This document shows positions 54,001-63,617 of a stretch of DNA of 64,000 nucleotides, piece after piece. A program made the translations under genes and the position numbers. Source of the DNA: Phymatolithon calcareum (taxonomy: Eukaryota > Rhodophyta > Florideophyceae > Hapalidiales); assembly GCA_977006965.1 (NCBI GenBank), contig OZ345366.1, positions 1,550,001 through 1,614,000 on the forward strand, written 5' to 3'. Each line of letters begins with the position of its first letter. The first letter of the stretch is position 1. A model generated the notes under the pieces. It saw nothing but the letters and a program-made list of their open reading frames with translations. It was not told where the DNA came from and searched no databases.

Positions 54001-54113
54001 AAAGAGATGGCCCTTCTGTCACATTTCTTCAACTACCATTTCTATCTTCCAAATTCGTTGCGCAGGGCAGAGCAATTGAAACGGATCTTGAGCTGGTATA
54101 ACCTAATCAGCAC

Positions 54114-54170
54114 TTGAGGAAGCCTTGCCAGTATATTCGTTAGACTGCGAGGCTTTTAGAAACAATTTAC
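54114..54170 (+). mobile_element. LINE C/F-type 3' stub
   Basis: About 57 bases match the end TGAGGAAGCCTTGCC-GTATATTCG...GAGGCTTTTAGAAAC. It directly precedes the LINE E copy. Confidence 0.65.
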
Positions 54171-55905
54171 TAGTCAAAAAATACGACAAGCCCGTAGAAG
54201 GCATCGAAGACCAGTCCCCGCATCAACCGACCGCCACTCTAAGCAAAATTCTGAAACGCAAAATCAAGCGAAAAGTCATCAATCGCGCATTAGGGGTTTG
54301 TGTTCATCCAAGATATTCAGAGCTCACGTAGCAAATGTATGCACGGCATATAAGCACTGTAAGCACACCCTACTCCAGTTTGTAGCCTCCAAAGCCATCC
54401 GTAAAGGCATCACAGAGGCCCTCTTGCGCCCCCCTTGGAAAGGATCTTAAGGCAGATAGGATTGAATTAGAGATGATACAAGAAAACCTAAAGATGTGCG
54501 GCGACCTACATCGATCCTTGTTGGAGGTGTGCCGAATACTCCAGTGCATGCCAACGCAAAGGCACCGGAAAACCCTTGTTCCCATTCACAAGAAGGGCCT
54601 GCACATATCTCAAAAAACTACAGTCCTCTTCCACTGTTTAACCAAGTTCGGAAAATCATTGACGCCGCGATGGATTCGGAAATACGTGAGCGGAACAAAT
54701 TCCACATATAGAAGAACAGCGGCACAGAACTTGAGATCTTGAGGTCAAAAAGCACGTTTAAGGAAGGCCACCGCTTCGCTGCTAATCTTGACCTATCGTC
54801 TGCTTACGACCGAGTCCCGCGCAGCATCCTGCAACCTATAGTCAAGAAATAATTACTCTCGGACATCATCGAGTCTACTGAAAGCGTCATGGATATCCAC
54901 TGTGGGAGATGATGAAAAGAGGTGGTTTCTTATAGACCCCAGAGTCCCACAAGGCTCCCCACTAAACCCCCATCCTTATAAAATGTTCATAGATAGGGAA
55001 GGGCACCCCGGCAAATATGAAAGATCCCGTAATTTTGTTCGCCAACTCCGACGGAATGGAAAGGCTTCTTGATGCACCAACGCTTTGAGCTAGGGAGAAT
55101 GTAATGCCAGGGAACGCGAATAATGGAACAAGCTAGGTCCTCATCTTCCACGAACTATTCAAGAGAAAGTTCCGGTTAGCTGGCGGTGAACTTCACGCGC
55201 TTCGCACTCCGTCTGCAGAATTGAATGTGAGCACTGTGCAAAATCACGCCACCAGAAATTAGAAGGGCACAGTTGGGTGAACAATTCAGCCTGCGGTTAA
55301 TGAAGGTGAACAATAAATCGAGAAGAGGCCAGACTGCGAAGGCAAAGTTGAAGACCGGCGCTACGTAGCGAGGGATATTAAGTACCTGGCACAACGCGAT
55401 CTCCTAATTGGGCAGGCTGATCGAGCTATACGAGGAAAAGTGACCCCCAAGGAGGAGAAGAGCAGTCTCTGTCCAGCATTGGGAGAAGAAGAGGAAGGTT
55501 TCAAGCGAAAAATCTCTATGGACATGATAAACAGCGCGAAAACGCACGGTGACACTTACTTCCCGAAAAAACTAACTGCTGGGCGCGTAATGGTTTTCCG
55601 GACGCCTTCGTCCGCGCACATCGGCGTCTTACGTCAAGCACTTGGAGAGGTTGCGGAGAAGAGCCTTGAGATATTGCTACGCAACCTCAGGAGACCAAAA
55701 AGCAACGCGATAGCCGAGGATGGAACAATGCAAGCAGTGTACAAACTATTGGAGTTAGAGCTCATAATGACGGAAGAGATGATTTTGTGATCCAATCTAT
55801 AAAGGAAATGGAAACGTAGAACACGGGAAGCTGCTCTGGTGTCTGCGAGTACTGCCGTTGAGGGCTTCTAAAACAAAATGTTACAATTCCCCCCCCCCCG
55901 TCTCT
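54171..55905 (+). mobile_element. LINE E, longer but heavily decayed copy
   Basis: In all three frames the sequence shows RT pieces in order: IKRKVINRALGVCVHPRYSE, GKDLKADRIELEMIQENLK, LVPIHKKG, NLDLSSAYDRVPRSILQ, PQGSPLNPHPYKMFID and KFRLAGGELHALRT. The C-terminal domain and family E 3' end with C-run follow (55830-55905). The FADD region is unreadable. Many frameshifts mark it as old. Confidence 0.8.
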
Positions 55906-55914
55906 TACGTTTGA

Positions 55915-56035
55915 TCTCTTACTAAATGTTTCCGAAGCTTCGCTTCTTGTTGCAGTACAGGCCTTCTTCATTCTGCATACACTCGACGAGATTTTCGGTT
56001 AACGCTCTGTCAGAGAAATGACACTGTATTGATTT
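55915..56035 (-). mobile_element. LINE C, short inverted fragment
   Basis: The minus strand encodes ECMQNEEGLY and continues into the AAGAAGCGA 3' UTR start, as in LINE C at 59195-59250. It is truncated on both sides. From 56036 to 56513 I see no gene. Confidence 0.65.
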
Positions 56036-56513
56036 CAAATCTGAGTTCTCCATTTCAATGAATATTTGTATAGACTACTGACGATAGTGATTTGCGAAGT
56101 TTACAACTATTCGTAGATATAAAAAACCCCTAGATATTTTCAAAGCGCATCTAAGCCACTCCTGTCAGCTTGCCTATGGTGCACTACCTGCTTCGCCATC
56201 TACGTCATAACGTTCCGATTACTCACCACAATCTCTGTATATTCGGACTCCTCGTATGACCAGATTTCCTGACTCTTTGTTTCGGTTCGGATAACTGGAG
56301 GTTTCTTTACTATTATGGAGGACTGCTGTGGTATTTATAGCCAAGCGAACGCACTTCGCTCACCATTGCTGAGCTACTCAGATTAGCTGTGCCATTCCGT
56401 GCCCTCCGCGTCGATCAAAATGCAATGAGCTATCCCTGCTCTGTAAACAGTGCACGCATTTATTGGCTGCATGGTATGCACCAGATTCCATACTCATGGG
56501 GCGATCAAACTTG

Positions 56514-58247
56514 TCATACTAATCGTTCTGCCAGGGGAATGGTACTGTACATTTGTATCATGCCTTGATCATCACTAAGTGGAATATCCGCAAGGCCATC
56601 CCCGGCCCCATGCACGCTCCACAATAGCGACTTGATTCCAATAGCAATTTCGACGAACGCCACTACAATAACCACATCTGCCAGCTCCTTAACCGCATTA
56701 AATGTATGTGTGTCCATCTTGTTCCATAGTTGTGCCACAGCAACCAGCACAGACAAGAGTAACGGGACAATTGAAACGTGCTCCGCCACCAGCAACCATA
56801 TATGCGCTACAGACGTGCTATCAAGTTCGTTGCGGTAAATTTTGACCTTGTCCTTACCCACAATTGCATTTCCAACATGAAGGGGCGCATATTTCAGCTG
56901 CCTATCAAGTGTATCATCGTCCATGCTTGCATTCGCTCCTGTATGCGCTCCACGGCGAAGGTGCTCGACATGCTTCTGCTGCGATATCAGCCCTTGCGTC
57001 TTTCGATTCCCCGCCGTAAACTGAAATCGGCCTTTTGATGCAGCGTCTTGACGCACACGTTGTATTTTGCTCCAACGAACTGGCCGCAACACGAGCATGA
57101 TATCGTCAAAATCTCTAACTTTCATAAACCATTCTCTCCGAGCAATAAAAGCCAGCATACCAACAGATACCGTCAGTCCCCACGCAACACAGAACCCCAT
57201 CACTCCAACGCTTAACGCTGCGTTTTCTTCGATGGCCTTTCTTGCGGCGTTTTCACTCACTGGTGCAGACACCAACCACCACCGCTGCCGCCACCCAACA
57301 AGCACAATTGAGCAACCTGCTGTAAAAATAAGGCACAGTGCCTCCCATTGTTTCCGGGGCGTACCATCATCATTGCGACCAGACGCCGAGAACGGAATCC
57401 ATTCAAGACGAGATTTGAATGCGCATTCCAACGTGAAGCAAACATCCAGAATGATTTCGAAAAGACCGATCACCAGAATACAGGGCGCCGCAAACTGCAA
57501 CCACTCCAACCGCATCGTAAGAGCACTTCGCAGGCTCACGAACGAAACCACTTCGGATGCTAATATCACCGCAACCTCTACAACTTCCAAACCAAGAAGA
57601 ATGCGGAACTTGCGATACGAAATCCGACACGGGTCTGCAGACTCCATCACAAGAGTGCCCTGCATGGCTGCAATCAATATGGACAAAAAGGCCAGAATGG
57701 ACGACCAGCTCAGCGCGGCTCGTGAGCCGCCCACGGCGGTGTCGGCGGTGGTGGAAAGTACACGATAGTCCACAAGCAAGGGTGCCATAGCGCCAACGTG
57801 TGCTGCAGCTGCAAGAAAGTCGTTGAGTCGCGCACTGCGGTCACCTTTGTGATTTCGACTGGCAGCAAGTCGGGAACAGTGATCTTGCGGGGGCGAAAGT
57901 TGACGGTAACGAATGCGAAGTGACCGCACAAGGACTGAGATTAGGCAGGCTTGCTCAGTTGGCAATTGAGGAATGATGCACACCAAAAACCAGGAAACCG
58001 GAAATCGGGAAATCAGAAACCTAAGAAATCTTTGTGCTTTTTGCGCTTTTGTGGGAAACATTGCAACAGAGATGACGGATACACATGTATTTCGGCTGCA
58101 ATGCAGATGCTCGGCAGGGGATACCGAAAACTCCACACTATCAATATGCAAGATTAGTGAGAGAAACTGTCTGCAGCAAGGTTTCATTGGTGTGAATGTT
58201 GAGATTGTGAGGACTCTCCAAAGGTGTAACCCTAAGTAGAGATGCAC
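56514..58247 (-). CDS. Multi-pass membrane protein of unknown function
   Basis: The open frame is 577 codons, but its first codon is GTG. Likely starts are the ATGs at 58187, 58061 or 57788 (MAPLLVDYRVL). I favour 57788, because from there the protein looks coherent and the upstream part resembles non-coding text. About seven hydrophobic segments follow, including SILAFLSILIAAM, ILLGLEVVEVAVILA, APCILVIGLFEIILDV, LSVGVMGFCVAWGL and VSIVPLLLSVLVAVA. A basic polar loop with KGRFQFTAGNRKTQG and an acidic stretch sit before the last two segments. It is probably an integral membrane protein. No transporter or enzyme signature is recognised, and the frame is uninterrupted over more than 1.2 kb. Confidence 0.7.
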   Translation of the reverse strand: MHLYLGLHLWRVLTISTFTPMKPCCRQFLSLILHIDSVEFSVSPAEHLHCSRNTCVSVISVAMFPTKAQKAQRFLRFLISRFPVSWFLVCIIPQLPTEQACLISVLVRSLRIRYRQLSPPQDHCSRLAASRNHKGDRSARLNDFLAAAAHVGAMAPLLVDYRVLSTTADTAVGGSRAALSWSSILAFLSILIAAMQGTLVMESADPCRISYRKFRILLGLEVVEVAVILASEVVSFVSLRSALTMRLEWLQFAAPCILVIGLFEIILDVCFTLECAFKSRLEWIPFSASGRNDDGTPRKQWEALCLIFTAGCSIVLVGWRQRWWLVSAPVSENAARKAIEENAALSVGVMGFCVAWGLTVSVGMLAFIARREWFMKVRDFDDIMLVLRPVRWSKIQRVRQDAASKGRFQFTAGNRKTQGLISQQKHVEHLRRGAHTGANASMDDDTLDRQLKYAPLHVGNAIVGKDKVKIYRNELDSTSVAHIWLLVAEHVSIVPLLLSVLVAVAQLWNKMDTHTFNAVKELADVVIVVAFVEIAIGIKSLLWSVHGAGDGLADIPLSDDQGMIQMYSTIPLAERLV

Positions 58248-58563
58248 GTGTACAGAGATTTAGAAATCGGCAATCACGCTTTTCAGCAATGTGAGCATCG
58301 TGCCTGATAATTCTGTCGCTGTGAGAGATGTTCTAGATTCTGTACAAGCAGCTAGAATTCCTCCAGTATAGTACGTTGCCAACTTACTCCGTCAAGGGGG
58401 CACTTGGACACCTAAAAATCTATAGATTTTTATTATGAAACTCACCCAAGTTTGTCGTATTTACTAATATACTCACTTTGTACACGTGCACTTGTGACAT
58501 GTCCATTACAGCGGATCGGGCAGCTCTATTCCAGGTGGGCCTAAAAATCTAGAAATTTATTGA

Positions 58564-58815
58564 TCAGTGGTGGACTAACTGGGCCTCAGGGACTCTAGTA
58601 CTTGACATCCTTTTCTGACGGATTCTACGGGTGGAGTTATAGTCAGAAGAGCTCCGTCTTGATTTGTAAATAGCAGTAAAGCGTCTTTTTATGCTCTGCA
58701 CAACATCAAATGAGTAGCCTTTCAATGCTAGGTGCAACGCAAGAGCGGTTTTTAGAGCTACTTTCGTCTCAAAAAGAGACCGCTCAGTAGCGTCGCTGGC
58801 AAACTGTCCATACAT
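58564..58815 (-). CDS. Hypothetical basic 83-residue protein
   Basis: The frame starts at ATG and encodes a short, very basic protein (KRRFTAIYKSRRSSSDYNST) with a helical first half. I recognise no family. It may be a chance frame or an exon of a larger gene. The rest of 58248-59144 shows nothing but an 18-bp palindrome at 58414-58431. Confidence 0.22.
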   Translation of the reverse strand: MYGQFASDATERSLFETKVALKTALALHLALKGYSFDVVQSIKRRFTAIYKSRRSSSDYNSTRRIRQKRMSSTRVPEAQLVHH

Positions 58816-59291
58816 CGCGCCGGGTAGATCGTTTCGAAGCGGTTGACGAGGGTGATGGTGAGTGTTGTAGTGAAGGCGAATCTTCCTCGCGACGTCAAGC
58901 TAAACTTCGAAAATTTGTTTTAAAACTGTTTAGCGATAGACAATGATGATGATGATTGCTTTATTCCCCTAAGAGGCTAGCCTGTCTAGAAGGCTTCATT
59001 TGATTCCACTTTCTGTCATAGCCGATTCGATATCTTGGTTTGGGATATCGCCAAAGAGAGAGGAGCATGTTCTGGTTGCGCATTGTAGCATTATGGAAAC
59101 TGTTGAGGTTTTCACTCCGTTACTTGAAGAAAAATAACAGTTATATCTGTAGGCACTAGATGACACTTTGCTCTTCAGCAAAAGCATCATCGAGAGTATG
59201 CAGAATGAAGAAGACTTGTACTGAAAGAAGAAGCGACGCTTCGAAAACTGCTACGAAGGGCTATCAAAAACAACTGAGTAAATGCTAGGGG

Positions 59292-60099
59292 ATATGTGTT
59301 GATTTATTTTAAAAGCTCCCAAGGCCTCTCTTCAAGAGTAACAGGGCCGCCTTCGTACGATTTTCTAAGCTAACGTAGTTTGACTATTCATTATATCCTT
59401 GATTCGTATTTCTCTCCCAACAAGTGCTCTAGTGAGTCGCTTACAATCATATTCAATTTCAGGACTAATCTTGGATGAAGATAGAATGCGCTGGAGCGCG
59501 ACCAGCTCAATCACGGCTGTGACGCCAAAGTATGCACCTAGTACTGATTTTCTCCAAAGAGCTGCTCTGTTGAATATCAACCGTAGGCATACCACCTGTG
59601 GTATAGTGGTAAAACTGCCTCCGCGCACCTGTGCGCATATTTCGGTATGATACAGGCAGGAATGTTGAGGTCGCCGGTTCGAGTCCTGTCACAAGCAAGA
59701 ATTGAATTAACGTTCCGCAAAGGGCACACGGATGTCGCCGTGGAGTGGTGTGCAGCAGTACTAGCGCGAAGCAGATACGCGAGTACCAGGAATGGATCCA
59801 TATCAGGAACATTTAGAGGACCCCTAGATGTTGAATAATGTACACTTTGTGTAATTCGAATAACCTGCAATAAACAAACAAACAAACAAACCGTAGGCAT
59901 CGCAACTGTGTCGACCTTTCTCTTACGTGGAGAACCACCGGTAGATTGTTTGAATCAGTTAGTATCTCGAGGGAACTTCCCTCTTCTTCCTTTGCCCATA
60001 ACTCAATTATTTCTTTTCGTCGCCCTTTCTTTGAGACCGAGCCCTCCTCCGCTTTATCGAGAGATTTCTGCAGATCTTCATATTTCTTGAGGCACTCTA
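59292..60099 (-). mobile_element. LINE A, 5'-truncated copy carrying a SINE
   Basis: It is bounded by imperfect direct repeats AATGCTAGGGG (59281-59291) and CATGCAAGGGG (60100-60110). In minus orientation it encodes ECLKKYEDLQKSLDKAEEGS, KEIIELWAKEEEG and FNRAALWRKSVLGAYFGVT, then the family A 3' end. A SINE splits it at 59591. Confidence 0.9.
59591..59888 (+). mobile_element. tRNA-derived SINE, copy 2
   Basis: It is flanked by AACCGTAGGCAT (59579-59590 and 59889-59900). The A box TGGTATAGTGG is at 59599-59609 and the B box GGTTCGAGTCC at 59676-59686. An anticodon-stem-like pair CTGCCT/AGGCAG (59615-59620 and 59654-59659) encloses 33 bases that contain the perfect hairpin GCGCAC-CT-GTGCGC. 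The 3' end is CTGCAATAAACAAACAAAC, which resembles the LINE D/I 3' ends. Confidence 0.93.
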
Positions 60100-60434
60100 C
60101 ATGCAAGGGGCCCAGATAGAATACCAGACATAAGAGGGGGGTTATATGTTGATTTATTTTAAAAGCTCCTACAACCTCAATTTGATTAACAGGGCAGCTT
60201 CTCGCTGTCTTCCACATTCATCTCTCTACTAGCCTCCTAATATCTCCTTAATCCGAATTTCTCTCCCTGCGAGGGCTCGAGTGAGTCGTTCGCATTCATA
60301 TTCTGTTTCTTGGTCCATCTTCATGCACCGTAGTGTGCGTTGGAGCACAACGAGCTCAACCACAGCACCGGGCCCAAAGTACTTCGCTAAAACTGATTTT
60401 CTCCACAAAGGAGCTCTGTTGAAAAGAAATTTCA

Positions 60435-61312
60435 ACGTGCGATCCTCTGTGATGAGGATGGAGATACCCTCGACATGTACAGGACCATCCCTGTTCATGT
60501 AGGGGGTGCGGGGGTGCTACTGATGCGCGGCAACGAGACGGTCAAGGAGCTAGCGATGACCGCCGGAGCTGTTGGATCGTCATTCGACGCAGAGGTCTTT
60601 GCAGCAGTTCATGCGTTTCAAGAAGCTCTGAAGCTCACCTTTGTACCTGGAAGCACGTTAAGATGGTTCACCGACAGCAAGAGCTGTATTGAAGCCATTA
60701 GCGGACATGCACGGAGATACGGGGAAATGATTCGACGACTTTGGGGTCTTATGGAACAACTGATGTCAAGGGAGATTTTCATTGAATGCATATGGATTCC
60801 AAGTCACTGCGGAATTTCAAGAAATGATGCTGCCGACGATCTAGCAAGAAGGGGTATATGCGAATCGAACTTGCTGGACCATCAGGCGATTCCTCTCACC
60901 TTAGAAGCAGCGAGATCCATCATCAAAACATCCGCTAAACCCGCGCCTGTCTTCATTCCGACACTTCCCGAGGAGCTACCCATACCGCATAGACGAGCGG
61001 AGGTGATCTTACACCAACTGATAGTGGGGTGCACCCCTATGGTGGCCGCCTTTAGGCACGGATGCAACATGTCGTACGATCCAGTGTGCAAGGCCTGCAA
61101 TTCTGGTTCCAAAGAAACTACCGAGCACCTGATTCTACGTTGTGGTGGACGCTCTGTCTCCAGACGTGCGTTTATTGGCCGAGTTGGTAACAAAACAGTA
61201 GAGGAACTATGCCGTGAGAGACCCCTAGCGATACTTAGATTTCTGAACAATGAGGAGCTGTTGCAAAACAGATCCTGGCGCTCACCCTCAGTGTGAGCGA
61301 TCTTTCGCAATA

Positions 61313-61382
<70 letters not shown>
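60435..61382 (+). mobile_element. LINE D, 5'-truncated copy nested in LINE B
   Basis: It is flanked by GAAAAGAAATTTCA (60421-60434 and 61383-61396). It carries an open RNase H frame and ends in GCAATAAAG followed by about 70 bp of pure AAAG repeats. It is the best preserved LINE D in the window. Confidence 0.93.
60475..61296 (+). CDS. LINE D RNase H domain and zinc knuckle (partial ORF2)
   Basis: This open 273-residue frame is the C-terminal end of a LINE ORF2. RNase H residues are visible: Glu in FDAEVFAAVHAFQEAL, Asp in WFTDSKSCIEAI, and His/Asp in SHCGISRNDAADDLARRG. The first catalytic Asp would lie at the truncated start and is not certain. A knuckle of the form C-x2-C-x8-H-x4-C (CKACNSGSKETTEHLILRC) follows at about residues 207-225. 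RNase H after RT is typical of I/R1-group LINEs and would degrade RNA in RNA-DNA hybrids. It is a truncated copy, so it is unlikely to act alone. Confidence 0.85.
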   Translation: MYRTIPVHVGGAGVLLMRGNETVKELAMTAGAVGSSFDAEVFAAVHAFQEALKLTFVPGSTLRWFTDSKSCIEAISGHARRYGEMIRRLWGLMEQLMSREIFIECIWIPSHCGISRNDAADDLARRGICESNLLDHQAIPLTLEAARSIIKTSAKPAPVFIPTLPEELPIPHRRAEVILHQLIVGCTPMVAAFRHGCNMSYDPVCKACNSGSKETTEHLILRCGGRSVSRRAFIGRVGNKTVEELCRERPLAILRFLNNEELLQNRSWRSPSV

Positions 61383-61384
<2 letters not shown>

Positions 61385-61387
61385 AAA
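61306..61387 (+). repeat. (AAAG)n microsatellite at the LINE D 3' end
   Basis: About 19 tandem AAAG units follow GCAATAAAG. Other LINE D and I copies in the window have only two to four units, so this tail has expanded or was made long at insertion. Confidence 0.95.
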
Positions 61388-62388
61388 GAAATTTCAGGCA
61401 TCTCAACCGCTCAGTTCTGTCCCTTATACGTAACACTCCTGGGAGTTCATTCGGCTTGTCGACCGGGATTTTAACTGTCCGTCCCTCTTCTTCCAGAGTC
61501 CATATTTTTGCTGCTTCCCGTATGCGTCCGGTTTTTGATACCTTACCTTCTTCTGCTTGTTTTAGAGCTTCGCTGAGGTGCTTCTCTTCTCTAAGATGTC
61601 CAATATCCTTTGATACATCTTCCAGGTCTTCTTCTCTTCCTTGATATTCTTCTGCGAGCTCAAGGTACTTCCTCCGTCTTACCAGGCTTAAGGCGAACCT
61701 TTCAGCCTAGTGCGCTCTCCTCATCTGTGGGCTGGCGAGTCGGCAGAGCACTCGCATCCACTCCCTTCGATGTTCGGCATATTTTCCGAAAACATACCTG
61801 AAGAAAAGACCTTCTGCTGCTTCAATTGCCGATAACAGACGTTTAGTGATCGAGGTCAGGTGAATGGCATATTCCCACTTGGGGAGAATAAATGGTTTGA
61901 AAATTCTGATGCAAGTGGCTGGCTGGAATCCTCTGACGTTCACGCCTATTTGGCGGAGTTTGCGTATACATCCCACCGCATTCCGAACTCTTGAAATTGC
62001 TGTATCGCCCGTGATTCCGTTGTTGTTCATACTGATCCGCAGGTAGGATAGTCTCCAGGCAGCTCTTTTCCTGCAAGGAATTTTTTTTTCTTTGGGAGTC
62101 CTTTGTACTTAAGGACCTCACTCTTTCCTGGCTTTGTGCTCCATTTCATGAAGTTTTCGCCTTCCCACTTCGTGCCTATGTCCAATAGTTTTTGCAACCC
62201 TTTGGCATTCTTAGCCTGAAGAAGAACATCATCAGCAAATAATTGCGCTGGATGTTCAGACACGGTTCTTGGTGCTTGGGCGGCGGCTTCGGCGAACGTA
62301 TCCATGAATATATTGTATAGGCATGGACTGAGGGGGGACCAGACATAAGAGAAGAGCCGGCCTTGTGAGGGTAGCACCTAACGAAGCC

Positions 62389-62869
62389 GAAGAGGGCCGT
62401 GGAAGGAAAGGTCACCCACAAGGATGAAAAAATGCGAATCTACTGGGCATAGAGTGAGACGGAGAAGTCCAAAAAACGCAAAATCGCCTTGGATATGAGC
62501 GAGAATCCGAACCCCGTAGTCCAAATCAAGTCGAGAAAACACAGACTTAGGGCAGTCAAATGGTTTTTCGGCCGCTTCCCTCCGCGAAATCCCTCGGCAT
62601 ATATCGACAACTACGACGAACAAGCTATGCTGCTGAAAACCATTCAACGCAACCTAACGCAGCCACAGATGACTGATAGAACAGAAGAGGAGCGATGGAC
62701 TAACTAATGATGCTAGAAAACGAGATGCAAGAGGAGATGATGGTGTGATGAGGGAGGTGATATGCTGTAGTATTCCCTAGAAGGGTTACAGCGCAATGCG
62801 AAGCTGCTCTGGTGTCGGCGTGCGCCGGCGTTGAGGGCTTCTAAAATAAAAACCTACAATTTCCCTCCA
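62389..62869 (+). mobile_element. LINE E, 0.48-kb 3' copy
   Basis: It is bounded by diverged direct repeats CACCTAACGAAGCC (62375-62388) and CCCCTGAGGAAGCC (62870-62883). It encodes KVTHKDEKMRIYWA, then KSRKHRLRAVKWFFGRFPP, and ends GGGCTTCTAAAATAAAAACC plus a C-rich tail. It provides the uninterrupted version of the site used by LINE I at 12611. Confidence 0.88.
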
Positions 62870-62910
62870 CCCCTGAGGAAGCCTTGCCCGTATATTCGTA
62901 TGACTGTGGT

Positions 62911-63516
62911 GTTGCGTTGGTGGGGATGTGGTCTGACTGCTGTGCACGTGGACCATCTGTACACGTGTTACTTACTACTGCGGGCTCTGAAGGCTGACGG
63001 GCGGGAAAGGACAAACGGACGTGACGCAAACGTCTTCCATCAAACCGACAGTGTGTGCGCACCGAAGACACATGAGAGGGCGCGACTGGCGTTTTCTGAG
63101 CATGCACGCGTATGCGCGGTGCGTGGGCGCCCGTGGCGTTGATTTAAAGGAACCTGCAGCTGACACAGTCGAGTCTGGAACGCGGTGATAGGCGGGCATG
63201 CAAAGGGCGCGAGTTGGTCGCATTTGCTGGCCTGTGGGTACTCAGAGTACTCTGATAAAGGAGCATAGGGGAATTAGAGATTTGAGGTAGGCATCCTAGA
63301 GCTAAAAGCGCTGGAGTACGCGGAGAAGTGGTTCGCGTAGCGTTGTTCGCGGTTGTCTGAGCTAAGGTAAATCGTTTTGGGGCTATTGCCCCTGTGTGTG
63401 ACTTGTTCTTCCGGTGTCTGTCCTTGATACAGGACAGGCTGTTGGCCGGACCGAGCTGACTGCTCTACGCGGAGGAGATATCCGCAACAGTGGGGCTTTA
63501 AAAAAATAAAAAGTTG
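62911..63516. other. Unassigned DNA ending in a LINE-type 3' end
   Basis: No gene is recognised. The last 130 bases have hairpins (GGGGCTATTGCCCC, GTCCTTGATACAGGAC) and end CAGTGGGGCTTTAAAAAAATA, which resembles the LINE C/F 3' terminus. The stretch may therefore be the 3' part of another LINE or an insertion within LINE C. Confidence 0.4.
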
Positions 63517-63617
63517 CAAATGACCACTGTAGTGGTCATTTGAGTTACGAAACAGTGCCATAAACTCGCTCCTAAAATCCAAATGACCACTACTGTACTA
63601 CACAGTGGTCATTTGGA
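63517..63617. mobile_element. MITE-like palindromic element (~100 bp)
   Basis: The left end CAAATGACCACTGTAGTGGT-CATTTG and the right end CCAAATGACCACT...AGTGGTCATTTGG are each hairpins, and each end is also the inverted complement of the other (CAAATGACCACTGT...). There is no coding capacity. A flanking target duplication is not evident. Confidence 0.6.

Larger units (their letters stand above)
60137..62337 (-). mobile_element. LINE B, 5'-truncated copy carrying a LINE D
   Basis: It is flanked by ACCAGACATAAGAG (60123-60136 and 62338-62351). In minus orientation it starts at the SPLSPCLYNIFMD codons, passes FADDVLLQAK and CRLASPQMRR and ends in the C-terminal domain and family B 3' terminus. 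The catalytic FADD is intact in this copy, but the copy lacks everything upstream. A LINE D interrupts it. Confidence 0.93.
59145..62910 (+). mobile_element. LINE C 3' end broken by nested LINE A, LINE B and LINE E
   Basis: LINE C pieces at 59145-59291, 60100-60136, 62338-62388 and 62870-62910 rebuild, in order, the 3' sequence seen at 39350-39560 (ESMQNEEDLY-stop, AGAAGAAGCGAC, AGATAGAATACCAGAC, TGAGGGTAGCACCT, AGGAAGCCTTGCCC). Each gap is an insertion with direct repeats at its edges. A SINE and a LINE D lie one level deeper. Confidence 0.9.

Noticed and set aside
57067-57768. 233-codon plus-strand frame
   Set aside because: It is the antisense shadow of the membrane-protein gene. The minus frame has coherent hydrophobic segments; this one has none.
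59591-59690. Functional tRNA gene
   Set aside because: A and B boxes are present, but the acceptor stem does not pair, the anticodon region is oversized, and the element has a TSD and a body of about 200 bp. It is a SINE head.
59647-59838. 63-codon frame in the SINE
   Set aside because: It lies over the B box and body of a Pol III-type element and is conserved only because the two SINE copies are nearly identical.
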